Source: RPQJ01 sp963846315
GTDB lineage: Bacteria; Pseudomonadota; Gammaproteobacteria; Steroidobacterales; Steroidobacteraceae
Assembly: GCA_963846315.1 (NCBI GenBank)
Contig: CAWJVM010000006.1
Coordinates: forward strand, 356,409-420,408
Reading direction: 5' to 3'
DNA length: 64,000 nt
A model generated the notes under the pieces. That model was not told the origin of the DNA. It did not search any database and worked only from the letters and a program-made list of their open reading frames with translations. This document shows positions 1 through 9,321 of the stretch, piece by piece (position 1 is the first letter of the stretch; the number at the start of each line of letters is the position of its first letter). Both the position numbers and the translations under genes were made by a program.

Positions 1-1
1 T

Positions 2-160
2 CGGGCCGGCATCCGCACGGTGATGCTGCCGGCACGCAATCGGCGCGACCTGGATGACATCCCGGAGAGCGTGCGCAAGGACCTGCAGTTCGTATGGCTC
101 GAGCGCGTCGAGGACGCGATCGCGCATGCGATCGATGGGGCGGTGCCGAAGGCCGCTTGA
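2..160 (+). CDS. lon: Lon protease, C-terminal fragment (gene begins before the window)
   Basis: The first 52 readable residues, ending at TGA 158-160, match the extreme C-terminus of the ATP-dependent protease Lon. The pattern GIRTVMLPARNRRDLDDIP corresponds to the GI.TV..P..N..DL..IP strand and helix that close the Lon proteolytic domain, followed by a short helix ending in PKAA. The catalytic Ser/Lys dyad and the AAA+ domain lie upstream, outside the window. Lon degrades misfolded and regulatory proteins in the cytoplasm. A truncated paralogue or Lon-like protein cannot be excluded from so short a piece. Confidence 0.75.
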   Translation, partial: RAGIRTVMLPARNRRDLDDIPESVRKDLQFVWLERVEDAIAHAIDGAVPKAA

Positions 161-173
161 TTTCGCATCTCGC

Positions 174-199
174 ACCTCTCCCGCTTCAGCGGGAGAGGT
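174..199. repeat. REP-like inverted repeat (perfect 11-bp arms)
   Basis: Arm acctctcccgc (174-184), loop ttca, arm gcgggagaggt (189-199). It is followed by cgcgcgcagcgcgggtgaggg, a context seen in dispersed intergenic repeats of many GC-rich proteobacteria. It lies 14 bases after the lon stop and could act as a transcript-stabilising or attenuating hairpin; no T-run follows. The rest of the 161-491 spacer holds only this element and the direct repeat at 314-420. Confidence 0.6.
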
Positions 200-313
200 C
201 GCGCGCAGCGCGGGTGAGGGTCTGGGCGTTCGAATCGAACGCCGGACATCGCGTGCCGCCTCACCTTCAAGCTGCGGCGCTGCCTGGTGAGCGGTCGATT
301 CGGGACCTTCTCC

Positions 314-420
314 CGAGCGCGTGTCTGCCTTTCCAAGCTCGGGGGAAGGTCCCGGATCGACTGCTCGATGCGAGCGCGTGTCTGCCTTTCCAAGCTCGGG
401 GCAAGGCACGGGATCGACCG
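314..420. repeat. Tandem direct repeat, two copies with 57-bp period
   Basis: The segment cgagcgcgtgtctgcctttc continues into caagctcgggg and occurs at 314-344 and again at 371-401. The similarity runs on imperfectly through aaggtcccggatcgac versus aaggcacgggatcgac. Each unit is about 50 bases and the period is 57. It lies in the spacer between lon and the convergent S9 peptidase gene and has no convincing coding content. Confidence 0.7.
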
Positions 421-491
421 CGACGACCTCGTCGACCATTCCACGCGCGTATGTCGGCCCATCCCAGCCCGGGGCGAACCAGGGACAGGCG

Positions 492-2591
492 TTACTGAAG
501 GTACCTGGCGAACCAGTCCTGGATGACCTGGTAGTGGTAGCGGCTGTTCTCGCCCTTGAGCACCCAGTGGTTCTCGTCGGGGAAGACGACCAGGCGGCTC
601 GGGACGTTCTGACGCTGCAGCACCGTCCAGAACTCGAGCGTGTTGTTGAGCGGCACGCGGAAGTCCTTCTCGCCAACCGTCAGCAGGATCGGCGTCCCGA
701 GCTTGGTCGAGCGATAGAACGGACTCTGCTTGCGCCAGACCGCAAGATCGCTTTCCCACGCCGGGCCGCCCAGGTTGCGCTCGCGGTCGTACGTCACGTC
801 ACTCGTCGTCCACTGCGTCTTCAGGTCGTACAGGCCCGCGTGACTCGCGATCGCGCGATACCGGTCGGTCGTGACCGCGAGCCAGTTGGAGAGGTGGCCG
901 CCGTAGCTCGCGCCGCCCGCCACCTGCTTCGACGCGTCGATGAACGAGTAACGGCGGATGGCTTCGTCGGCAGCCTGGTTGATCTCGTCCGCCGGACCCT
1001 GCAGCGGATCGCCCTGGATGCCGCGCGAGAACGCCTCGCCATAACCCGTCGAGCCGCTGTAATCGGTGAGCAGTACGACGTAGCCGGGACGTGCATGCAG
1101 GTGGTAGTTCCACCGCAGGCCGAACTCGTCAACGTACATGCTGTGCGGACCGCCGTGGATCAGCACGAACAGCGGATACTTGCGCGATGCATCGAAGCCC
1201 GGCGGCAGCGCGACGAAGCTGCGGATCCGGCGGCCGCGCTTCGAGGTGAACCAGAATTCCTGCAGCGGCTGCCAGTCGATATTCGCCGCCCGTGCCGAGT
1301 TGAAATCCGACAGCGCGCGCCACTGCCCGCTGGCAGCATCGACGCGACCGATCTCTGTCGGGCTCACCGCACTGCCCCAGCCCGCGGCAATGACCGGCGC
1401 CGTCGCCTCGCCGCCGAGCGAAAAGCCGGCATACGTGCCCGCTTCGAGCTTGCCGACCTCCACCGCCGGCCCGTGTTCGAGCGAGGCGACGAACAGCTTG
1501 CGATGACCAGCCTGCTCTGCCTGGAAATACACACGCCCGCTATCCGCAGCGACGTGATAGTCGTCCACTGAACCGTCGAAGCCGTCGACCACCTCCGCCG
1601 GCTCGCCCTGCAGCGGCCAGGACCACTGCACTAGACGCGTCGCGTTGTAGACCCACTGCTTCGACACCTGCTCGGCCTTGGCGAGCAGCCGGCGTCCATC
1701 CGGACTGAAGCCTGGCTGCGAGTAATCGCGTCCGGGGCCCGTCAGCCGCCGCGGCTCGCCGCCCTCGGCACCCACCTGCCACAACGCCAGGCTGACGCTC
1801 GCGCGGGACGCCTGGTCGCGCTCTGTGGTTGCGGCAAACACCACCGCCGCGCCATCCGGCGTCCAGTCGGCATCCAGGGTCTCGCCCGAGTTGCCGAGCC
1901 GCCCGCCAAATCCACGGGCCGCGCGCATCGCGGTACCACCGAGCAGGTCACGTGGCTCGGCGCCGGGGTCGAGCGACTGCACGACCAGCGTCGGCTGGCG
2001 CTCGTCGAGCCAGCGATCCCAGTGGCGGATCGGGAACGTGTCATAGGTGCGTGCGTTGTACTTGCGTGCGTTGCGCTCCTCGTGGACCTTGCGATTCTCG
2101 GCATCGCTGCGAGTGCCCGCATAGACGCGCGTGGTCACCAGCAACTTGCGCCCGTCCGGACTCCACACGGGGGCAGTTGCGCCGCCCACGAGATTCGTCA
2201 CACGCTGCGCGTCGCCGCCGTTGGCGAGTTGCAGGACGTACACCTGGCTCTCGTCGTCGCCTTCGCGCTTCACCGTGAACGCGATGCGTGTCGAGTCCGG
2301 GCTCCAGGCGACGTCGCCCTCGCCCGACTTGCCCGCCGTCAACTTGCGCGGCGGCTGGCTGCCGTCCGACGGCACGATCCACAGGTCGCTGGACTTGGCA
2401 GCGTCGTCGTACGACGGTTGCACCACGCTGAACACGATCCAGCGGCCGTCCGGGCTGGCCTCGGGCCCGCTGACGCGAGTCATCAACCAGACGTCTTCGT
2501 GGGTGATCGGGTGCCTCGCGGGCGGATCGGCGGCGACCGCGGGGGTGGACAGCACTGCGAACGCGACAGCGAGGAATGCGTGAAAATTCAT
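492..2591 (-). CDS. S9 family serine peptidase (dipeptidyl/acylaminoacyl peptidase type), secreted
   Basis: A 699-residue prolyl-oligopeptidase-type enzyme that cleaves short peptides, probably in the periplasm. The start at 2591 is set by GAGGTG nine bases upstream and by an immediate signal peptide (MNFHAFLAVAFAVLSTPAVA). Residues of roughly 30-400 carry WD40-like propeller blades (repeated SPDGRR and SPDSTR motifs). The C-terminal alpha/beta hydrolase has HGGP, the nucleophile elbow GGASYGGH, then VGEKDFRVP (Asp) and DENHW (His), so the triad is complete. The MATE gene starts upstream and its stop is 16 bases before this ATG, so the two may be co-transcribed. The exact exopeptidase specificity cannot be read from sequence. 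Confidence 0.9.
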   Translation of the reverse strand: MNFHAFLAVAFAVLSTPAVAADPPARHPITHEDVWLMTRVSGPEASPDGRWIVFSVVQPSYDDAAKSSDLWIVPSDGSQPPRKLTAGKSGEGDVAWSPDSTRIAFTVKREGDDESQVYVLQLANGGDAQRVTNLVGGATAPVWSPDGRKLLVTTRVYAGTRSDAENRKVHEERNARKYNARTYDTFPIRHWDRWLDERQPTLVVQSLDPGAEPRDLLGGTAMRAARGFGGRLGNSGETLDADWTPDGAAVVFAATTERDQASRASVSLALWQVGAEGGEPRRLTGPGRDYSQPGFSPDGRRLLAKAEQVSKQWVYNATRLVQWSWPLQGEPAEVVDGFDGSVDDYHVAADSGRVYFQAEQAGHRKLFVASLEHGPAVEVGKLEAGTYAGFSLGGEATAPVIAAGWGSAVSPTEIGRVDAASGQWRALSDFNSARAANIDWQPLQEFWFTSKRGRRIRSFVALPPGFDASRKYPLFVLIHGGPHSMYVDEFGLRWNYHLHARPGYVVLLTDYSGSTGYGEAFSRGIQGDPLQGPADEINQAADEAIRRYSFIDASKQVAGGASYGGHLSNWLAVTTDRYRAIASHAGLYDLKTQWTTSDVTYDRERNLGGPAWESDLAVWRKQSPFYRSTKLGTPILLTVGEKDFRVPLNNTLEFWTVLQRQNVPSRLVVFPDENHWVLKGENSRYHYQVIQDWFARYLQ

Positions 2592-2607
2592 GATCGATAT
2601 CACCTCG

Positions 2608-4068
2608 TCAAATTTGTATCTGGCGCCACCGGCCCGACCGCCAGCGCAGGTAGAGCGCAACGCCGAGCAGCACCACGTACACCAGCAACCCGATCCAGCC
2701 GCCCACCGCGCCAAGCCCGAACTGCGGCAGGAAGTTGACCCAGCCCTGCCCCGGCGCGAACGACAGTGAGTGCGCGAGCGGCACGAACACGCCCCAGGCA
2801 CACACGAAGAACAGCACCGCCGGCACCTTCACATCGCCCGCGCCCCGCAGCGAGAACCCGCTGCCCAGGTTGAGCCCGTCGAAAATCTGGTAGCCCGCGG
2901 CGATCCACAGCAGCACGATGCCGATCTGCACGACGTCCGCCGTCTGCGGGTCCGCCGCGTTCATGAACGTCGGCAACAGCCACGGCCCCGACAGCGCAAC
3001 CAGCACACCGAGTGTGCCCATGAACGCAACGGTCAGCCAGATGATCGCATTGCCGAGCCGGCGCGCCCAGTCGCGATCGCCCGCGCCGATCGACTGACCG
3101 ACCAGCGTCGTTCCGGCGAGCGCGATGCCGATGCCTGGCATGTACGACATCGACGTCAGCATCATGATGATCTGCGTGGCGGCGCCGTCGACCGCGCTCA
3201 GGCGCACCTGCATCAACTGGAACAGTGCCATGCCGAACAGGTCGGCCGCGTACATCGCGCCCATCGGCAGGCCGAGCCGGTACTGCCGCGCCAGGCTGCC
3301 GAGGTCCGGGCGCCACGTCAGGTGCGACTTGTAACGCAGGCGCAGTTCTTTGCCCAGGAACACCCACAGAGCCAGGCACAGCCCGCAGACCATGCTGATG
3401 TTGGTGGCCCAGGCCGAGCCCGCGATGCCGCCGTCGAGCTTGAAGATGAAGAACCAGTTCAGTACCGCGTTCACGACAGCGACCAGGCCCGTCGTCATCA
3501 CGGCGATGCGCGGACGCGAGATGCCGTTGAAGAACCCGAGCATGGCCCACAGCGCGACCCCGAGCGGCGCGCCGAGCATGCGCGGCTGCCAGAACGCCAT
3601 CGCCTGTGCCGACACGTCGCTGGCGAGGCCGAAGGGCGCGAACAACAGCGGACCCGACCACGCGAGCAGCGCAAAGAACGGCAGCGTCAGCGCGCTGGCC
3701 GTCAATGCGACCCACGTGGCGTGACTGGCACGCATGCGGCGCCGGCCGCCTTCGGCCTGCGCGACGAAGGTCTGCACCGCGAGGCCGACGCCGCCGACCA
3801 GCATCAGGAACAGCAAAACCACCCAGTAGACCGAGGCCATGCCAGCCATCGCGGTCGTCGAGATGTGGCCGACGAACCAGGTGTCGGTGAGGCTGATCAC
3901 CGCCTGCAGACTGCTGTTGAGCATCAGTGGCAGCGCAAGCAGCGCAACGGCGCGATAGTCGACCACGGTGCGTCCCGTGACGGGATCACGCTTCTGCGCC
4001 GGCAACGGGTTGGCCGCCGGCAGCGAGACGGCGTTCGTCCCGGCCGGCGGCGAATCGGCGGCGCTCAC
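2608..4068 (-). CDS. MATE family multidrug/toxin efflux transporter
   Basis: A 486-residue inner-membrane protein with about twelve hydrophobic segments. It has the hallmark MATE start of the first bundle (LALPLMLNSSLQAVISLTDT, then WFVGHIS) and a second repeat half from about residue 245 (RLGLPMGAMYAADLFGMAL). MATE proteins export cationic compounds using Na+ or H+ gradients. The N-terminal 30 residues are polar and Pro/Ala-rich. The gene begins 13 bases after the stop of dedA and ends 16 bases before the S9 peptidase start, so the three minus-strand genes look like one operon. The substrate is unknown. Confidence 0.9.
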   Translation of the reverse strand: MSAADSPPAGTNAVSLPAANPLPAQKRDPVTGRTVVDYRAVALLALPLMLNSSLQAVISLTDTWFVGHISTTAMAGMASVYWVVLLFLMLVGGVGLAVQTFVAQAEGGRRRMRASHATWVALTASALTLPFFALLAWSGPLLFAPFGLASDVSAQAMAFWQPRMLGAPLGVALWAMLGFFNGISRPRIAVMTTGLVAVVNAVLNWFFIFKLDGGIAGSAWATNISMVCGLCLALWVFLGKELRLRYKSHLTWRPDLGSLARQYRLGLPMGAMYAADLFGMALFQLMQVRLSAVDGAATQIIMMLTSMSYMPGIGIALAGTTLVGQSIGAGDRDWARRLGNAIIWLTVAFMGTLGVLVALSGPWLLPTFMNAADPQTADVVQIGIVLLWIAAGYQIFDGLNLGSGFSLRGAGDVKVPAVLFFVCAWGVFVPLAHSLSFAPGQGWVNFLPQFGLGAVGGWIGLLVYVVLLGVALYLRWRSGRWRQIQI

Positions 4069-4081
4069 GGCAACGTATTGA

Positions 4082-4699
4082 TCACCGACGCATCTGCCGG
4101 TGCACGAAGAAATAGTAGAGCGAGCCCAGGAACACGAGCAGGCCGCCGATCCACAGCGTGATGCGGTGCAGGTCGCCCTGCATCAGCTGCTCGTCCTGGC
4201 CCGCCGTGACGCCCACCCAGCAGAGCACCGTGCACCAGAGGCCGGAGCCGAGGATCGTCGCCAGCGAATACCAGCCGAAGTGCATGCGCACGACACCCGC
4301 GGGAATCCCAATCAGGTGACGGATGACCGGGAGCAGGCGCGAGATGAACACGCCGACCATGCCGTAGTGCGACGACCAGGCCTCGGCCTGCTGGATCTTT
4401 TCCGGCGTGATCATCACGTAGCGACCGTACTTCATCAGCAAGGGTCGGCCGATCAGGTACGAGGCCCAGTACATCACGCTCGCGCCCACCCACGATCCGA
4501 CGGTGCCGGCGATGACGATGCCGGTCAGCGTGAAGGTTCCTTTCGAGTGCGCCAGGTAGGCTGCGGGGGGGATCACGAACTCGCTCGGAACCGGCAGGAT
4601 GGAACTCTCCATCGCCATCAGCAGGCCGATCAGCAGGTAGCCGCCCTCGTCGAGAGCGGCGAGGTACCACTGGATCAGGGACGCGAGCATCTCGTGCAT
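4082..4699 (-). CDS. DedA family membrane protein
   Basis: A 205-residue polytopic inner-membrane protein. Family hallmarks are ESSILPVPSEFVIPPAAYLA near residue 32, the central G.ILGSGLWC-type region and the motif FISRLLPVIRHLIGIPAGV (F.R..P..R......AG). DedA/SNARE-associated proteins act in lipid scrambling (undecaprenyl phosphate recycling) and membrane homeostasis. An open frame continues far upstream on this strand, but the family length and the ATG at 4697-4699 place the start here. It leads the dedA-MATE-S9 run and is divergent from the mechanosensitive channel gene. Confidence 0.9.
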   Translation of the reverse strand: MHEMLASLIQWYLAALDEGGYLLIGLLMAMESSILPVPSEFVIPPAAYLAHSKGTFTLTGIVIAGTVGSWVGASVMYWASYLIGRPLLMKYGRYVMITPEKIQQAEAWSSHYGMVGVFISRLLPVIRHLIGIPAGVVRMHFGWYSLATILGSGLWCTVLCWVGVTAGQDEQLMQGDLHRITLWIGGLLVFLGSLYYFFVHRQMRR

Positions 4700-4865
4700 C
4701 TGGAACACTTCGGGCTGGAAGGAACGAGAGTCGGCCCACCCGAGGGTGGTGCCGAGGGAGAAGCATTTTGCCAGACCGGGACGGTCGGCAGGCGAGCGAC
4801 CCGGTAGGACGCCGCCGGCACAGGTGCGACAATGCGGGTGTGTTGCCGGCCGGATGCACCCACCG

Positions 4866-7381
4866 ATGATGGATTGCCTGCCTCGCTCTCTTCTCATCCG
4901 GGGCGCCTTGCTGGCGCTCCTGCTCATGGCTCCCGCCGTTGGCAGCTTCGCCGCCGGCATTTCCATTCCCGGGCTGCCAGGCACGGACGCGCCGCCGATG
5001 CTGTCACGAAGGCCGCGACACCCGAACCCATCGCAGCTGGCGATATTCCCTCGCGCGCCGACGAAGATGAGCGATTCGCCCAGGCCGTCCTCAGCCGCAC
5101 GCGGCCGCAGGACACCGCCGCGAAAATGGGCACACGGCTGGACGAGATCACCATCGGCATCGTCAATCTCTCGAAGACGTTCGAGAAAGAAGACCTGCAG
5201 CAGCTCTCGGCGATCCGTCTCGAGAGCCTCGAGAGTCACTGGAGGTTCTACGACGCGCAGCTCGGGAACTGGCGCCGCGACCTCGATCGCGCCACCTCGC
5301 CGTTCATCGCCGATGCGGCGGAACTCGCCAAGCGGCGCACCGTCTGGGACGCGACCCGGGCGTCGCTGGCCACGGGCGGCGCCAATTCGGCTTTGACCGA
5401 CCGTGCGGACGTCATCCTCGAGCAGATCCGGCTCGCCGAGAAAGCCCTCGCCGGACCGATGGATGAACAGTTCAAGTTGCGGCGTCGCGCCAACACCGTC
5501 CAGGCGAGCATCGATGCCGGCCAGAAAGGTGTCGATGCGGCGATCAACTACTACGACCGACGGCTCGGCATGGTCGATGCCGTCCCGGTGTGGCAGGCCT
5601 GGAACGACACTCAGTTCTCGGCGAAGGAACTGCAGGGTACCGAGACCGGGCTGCGGCTCGAGACGTCGTTCATCGAGGAATGGGGCAAGGCGAACCAGCC
5701 ACGACTGCGCGGCTACAAGCTGGCGTCCATGGCGCTGCTGCCGCTGTTGCTGTTCCTTGCCTATCGCAATCGCAAGATCGTGGCGACCGAGCCGGACCTG
5801 CAGGCGGCAGCGCGGGTATTGAGCCGGCCGATCTCGGCCTGGCTGTTGCTGTCGCTGGTCGGCGTGATCTTTTTCTTCCCCGATGCGCCGCTGGTGCTGC
5901 ACCAGACCGCGCTGCTGCTGGCACTGATTCCCGTGCTGCGGCTGCTGCCGCAGAAGGTGTACGACGTGCTCGGACCCTGGCCCTACGTGGGCACGGCGTT
6001 GTACCTGCTCTACCGGTTGAGCTTCCTGTTGCTCGGGCAGCCGCTGTACTACCGGCTCTATTTCCTGGCGGTCGCCGTCGTGACCGCGTCCGCGATTCTG
6101 TGGCTGCTCTACTCGTCCAGGCGACGTCGCGAACGCGCGGGTGCGGCGCCAGCCCCCAGCCTGGCGACGACGATCGGCTGGCTGGCCGTCATTGCGTTGC
6201 TCGTCGCAGCGGGTGCGAACGTGGCGGGCAACGTTTCGCTGGCCGAAATGCTCACCAGCGGCGTGCTCGACAGCGCCTACGTCGGCCTGGCCCTGTATGC
6301 CGGCGCCAACGTGCTGTCGTCGGTGCTGAGCATGCTGCTCGCACGACGTGTGATGACCCGCTTCCGCGTCATCACGCAACACGCCGGGCCGCTGCTCGCG
6401 AGCACGACGAAGCTGATCATGGTGGCGGCGCTGGTCGGCTGGGTCCTGGTGGTCCTCGACCAGTTCCGCATCGCCCGGCCGCTGTTCGGCTTCGCCAGGA
6501 CGGTATTGAACTACCCGCTCGAGGTCGGCCAGATTTCGGTCACGCTCGGCAGCATCGCGCTGTTCGTGCTGTCGGTCTACGTCGCGTTCTGGGTTGCGCG
6601 CACGGTGCGCGTGCTGTTGCGCGACGAAGTGCTGCCGAACATGGACTTGCCCCGGGGCGTCGGCAACAGCGTCTCGTCGCTCAGCTATTACGCCCTGGTG
6701 CTGATCGGCCTGCTGGTGTCGCTGGCTGCCGCGGGCTTCGAGACCTCGCAGTTCGCCATCATCTTCGGCGCCCTGAGCGTCGGCATCGGCTTCGGCCTGC
6801 AGAACGTGGTCAACAACTTCGTCTCCGGCCTGATCCTGATGTTCGAGCGCCCGATCCAGCCGGGTGACGTCGTCGAAGTCTCGGGCACGTCAGGCAAGGT
6901 GCGCGCGATCGGCATGCGTGCGACGACGCTGACGACATTTGAAGGCGCCGACGTCGTCGTGCCGAACGGGACGCTGCTGTCCGAGAAGTTCATCAACTGG
7001 ACACTGAGCGACATGAACCGCCGCATCGACGTGGAAGTCGGCGTGGCCTACGGCTCGGATCCGCGCCGCGTGCTCGGCTTGCTGCGCGACGTCGCACTGG
7101 GCACGCCGGGCATCACGCCCGAGCCCGCGCCGGCCATCGTCTTCAAGGGCTTCGGCCAGAGTTCGCTCGACTTCGGCATCCGCGCGTGGACCAACGATTT
7201 CGGCGACTGGGTCACGATCCGCACCGAGATGACCGCACGCGTGTACGAAGCCTTGATGAAGGAAGGCATCGAGATTCCATTCCCGCAGCAGTCCGTGCAC
7301 CTGCGCAGCGTCGCGCCCGGAGCGGCGCAGCAGCTGGCAGGGGCGGCCCCCGTGGAGAAGGACGCGTCGCGTCCGGCCTGA
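4866..7381 (+). CDS. Large MscS-type mechanosensitive channel, single-base frameshift near the signal peptide
   Basis: About 840 residues. The long open frame supplies an N-terminal periplasmic, coiled-coil-like region (residues ~50-300), about eight to eleven transmembrane segments and a C-terminal MscS domain. Key MscS features are GALSVGIGFGLQNVVNNFVS, LMFERPIQPGDVVEV, TLTTFEGADVVVPNG and a final IPFPQ. The signal peptide (MDCLPRSLLIRGALLALLLM) sits in another frame, starting at ATG 4866 or 4869. Adding one base after the gccgcc near 4998 joins the two frames as ...GTDAPP-DAVTKAAT. The uninterrupted frame itself can be read from ATG 4832, but its first 50 residues are Arg/His-rich and look non-native. 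It overlaps the next gene by one base (TGATG). Confidence 0.8.
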
Positions 7382-8052
7382 TGCTGATCGAAGCCGGCCT
7401 GCTGAGCAGCGGCGTCAACATCGCCGCATCGGTCGCGGGTGGCATCGCGCTCGCGTTCGCCATCTATCGCGCACCCTGGTCGGCGTGGCTGGCCGATAGC
7501 GAGCGGCAATGGGTCTGGTTCAGTTCGATGGCGTTGCTGCTGGTCGTCTGGGCGATGAAGGCCGGCCTCACTCCCGGCCTCTCAGTGCGCTTCCTGCTCG
7601 TGACCGCGCTCACGTTGATGCACGGCTGGCACCTCGCCATCGTCGCAGGCGCGCTCGTGCTGGCCGTGCTCTCGTACCTCGGCATGGCGGAGTGGTCGCT
7701 CTACGGCACGAACCTGCTGTGCATAGCGGTCGCGCCGGCGCTGTTCACGGCATGGTTTCACGAACAGGTGCACGCGCGCCTGCCGCACAACTATTTCGTC
7801 TACTTCTTCATCACGACCTTCCTGGGTGCAGCGCTGGCCTTCAACCTGGCCGGCCTGCTGCGTGTCGGCCTGATCGCCGCGAGCGGGACACTCGCCGCCA
7901 CGCACGTGGGCCCGGAGTATTTTGCGATCCTGCCGCTGATGAGCTTCGGCGAAGCGGTCGTCAACGGCACGATCATCGGCATGGCCGTCGTCTACTGCCC
8001 GCGCTGGGTCATGAGTTTCGACGACCGGCTGTACCTCGCAAAGGGCCGCTAA
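7381..8052 (+). CDS. CbiM-like energy-coupling-factor permease (orphan)
   Basis: A 223-residue integral membrane protein with six to seven hydrophobic helices. The C-terminal block ILPLMSFGEAVVNGTIIGM followed by CPRWVMSFDD and R.YL matches the CbiM/NikM-like permease family. In cobalt and nickel importers the processed N-terminus begins Met-His and coordinates the metal; here the protein starts MLIEAGLLS with no such His, so a metal substrate is uncertain. The ATG overlaps the channel-gene stop, indicating translational coupling. No ECF ATPase or T-component gene is adjacent. Confidence 0.75.
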   Translation: MLIEAGLLSSGVNIAASVAGGIALAFAIYRAPWSAWLADSERQWVWFSSMALLLVVWAMKAGLTPGLSVRFLLVTALTLMHGWHLAIVAGALVLAVLSYLGMAEWSLYGTNLLCIAVAPALFTAWFHEQVHARLPHNYFVYFFITTFLGAALAFNLAGLLRVGLIAASGTLAATHVGPEYFAILPLMSFGEAVVNGTIIGMAVVYCPRWVMSFDDRLYLAKGR

Positions 8053-8186
8053 GGCGCACTAGCGGCGCAGCACGCCGCACGACCCGCCATCCGCGCGCAA
8101 CTCCGCCTGGAGAAGACCCGCGGCGGCGGCTCCGGGAGCGGTGCGCTAGAATGTGGTCCTCAATTCTCCCTTGGCCGCTCACCGCC

Positions 8187-8453
8187 ATGCCGACCTACGA
8201 TTACCACTGCCCGGCCAACGGCCGCATCGTCGAAGTCAGCCACAAGATGGCCGACACGGTGGCCACGTGGAGCGAGCTGTGCCGCCTGGCGGGCCTGCCG
8301 CTGGATGGAACCTCCGGCAAGGCCAAGGTGGAGAAGTTGATGAGCGCAAGCGGCGTCGTGCACGCCGGGTCGCTCGGCAGCGGCTACGAAAGGCCCTGCG
8401 ACACCGGCCCGTGCGGTGGTGGTGGTTGCGGCGGTGGCGGCTGCGAGTTCTGA
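8187..8453 (+). CDS. Small FmdB-like zinc-ribbon family protein with Gly/Cys-rich tail
   Basis: An 88-residue protein beginning MPTYDYHCPANGRIVEVSHK, which matches the N-terminus of the FmdB/putative regulatory zinc-ribbon family. The usual paired CxxC knuckles are degenerate: one Cys in the first position and SELC in the second. The tail alternates Gly and Cys (CDTGPCGGGGCGGGGCEF) and could bind metal. The ATG at 8187 was chosen because the family motif starts at it. The function is not established. Confidence 0.7.
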   Translation: MPTYDYHCPANGRIVEVSHKMADTVATWSELCRLAGLPLDGTSGKAKVEKLMSASGVVHAGSLGSGYERPCDTGPCGGGGCGGGGCEF

Positions 8454-8475
8454 CGACCCGCAGCGAGCCTTGCCG

Positions 8476-9186
<711 letters not shown>

Positions 9187-9293
9187 CGGCCACCTCCTGT
9201 GGATTGACGTCATATTGCCTTAGAATGCCCGCGCCTTCTGCAAGCCCCACCCCGCACTGCCGACAGTCCGGGTGCGCAGCGATCCCTTCCGAC

Positions 9294-9321
9294 TAACCCC
9301 TAACCCCTATCCCCTAACCCC
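9294..9321. repeat. Heptamer array, TAACCCC x4
   Basis: Four perfectly phased heptamers, TAACCCC TAACCCC TATCCCC TAACCCC, preceded by cttccgac. The same block in the other orientation, including the TTCCGAC flank, occurs at 63841-63880. The last base abuts the TTG start codon of rimO. Confidence 0.9.

Noticed and set aside
2770..4161. Long plus-strand frame (463 codons) antisense to the MATE gene
   Set aside because: Arg/His/Gln-rich shadow of a high-GC membrane-protein gene; no motif and no ribosome site.
4700..6382. Minus-strand frame continuing upstream of dedA for about 560 codons
   Set aside because: It is antisense to the mechanosensitive channel gene, rich in Arg/Gln/His, and no DedA protein has such an extension. 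The family start fits ATG 4699.
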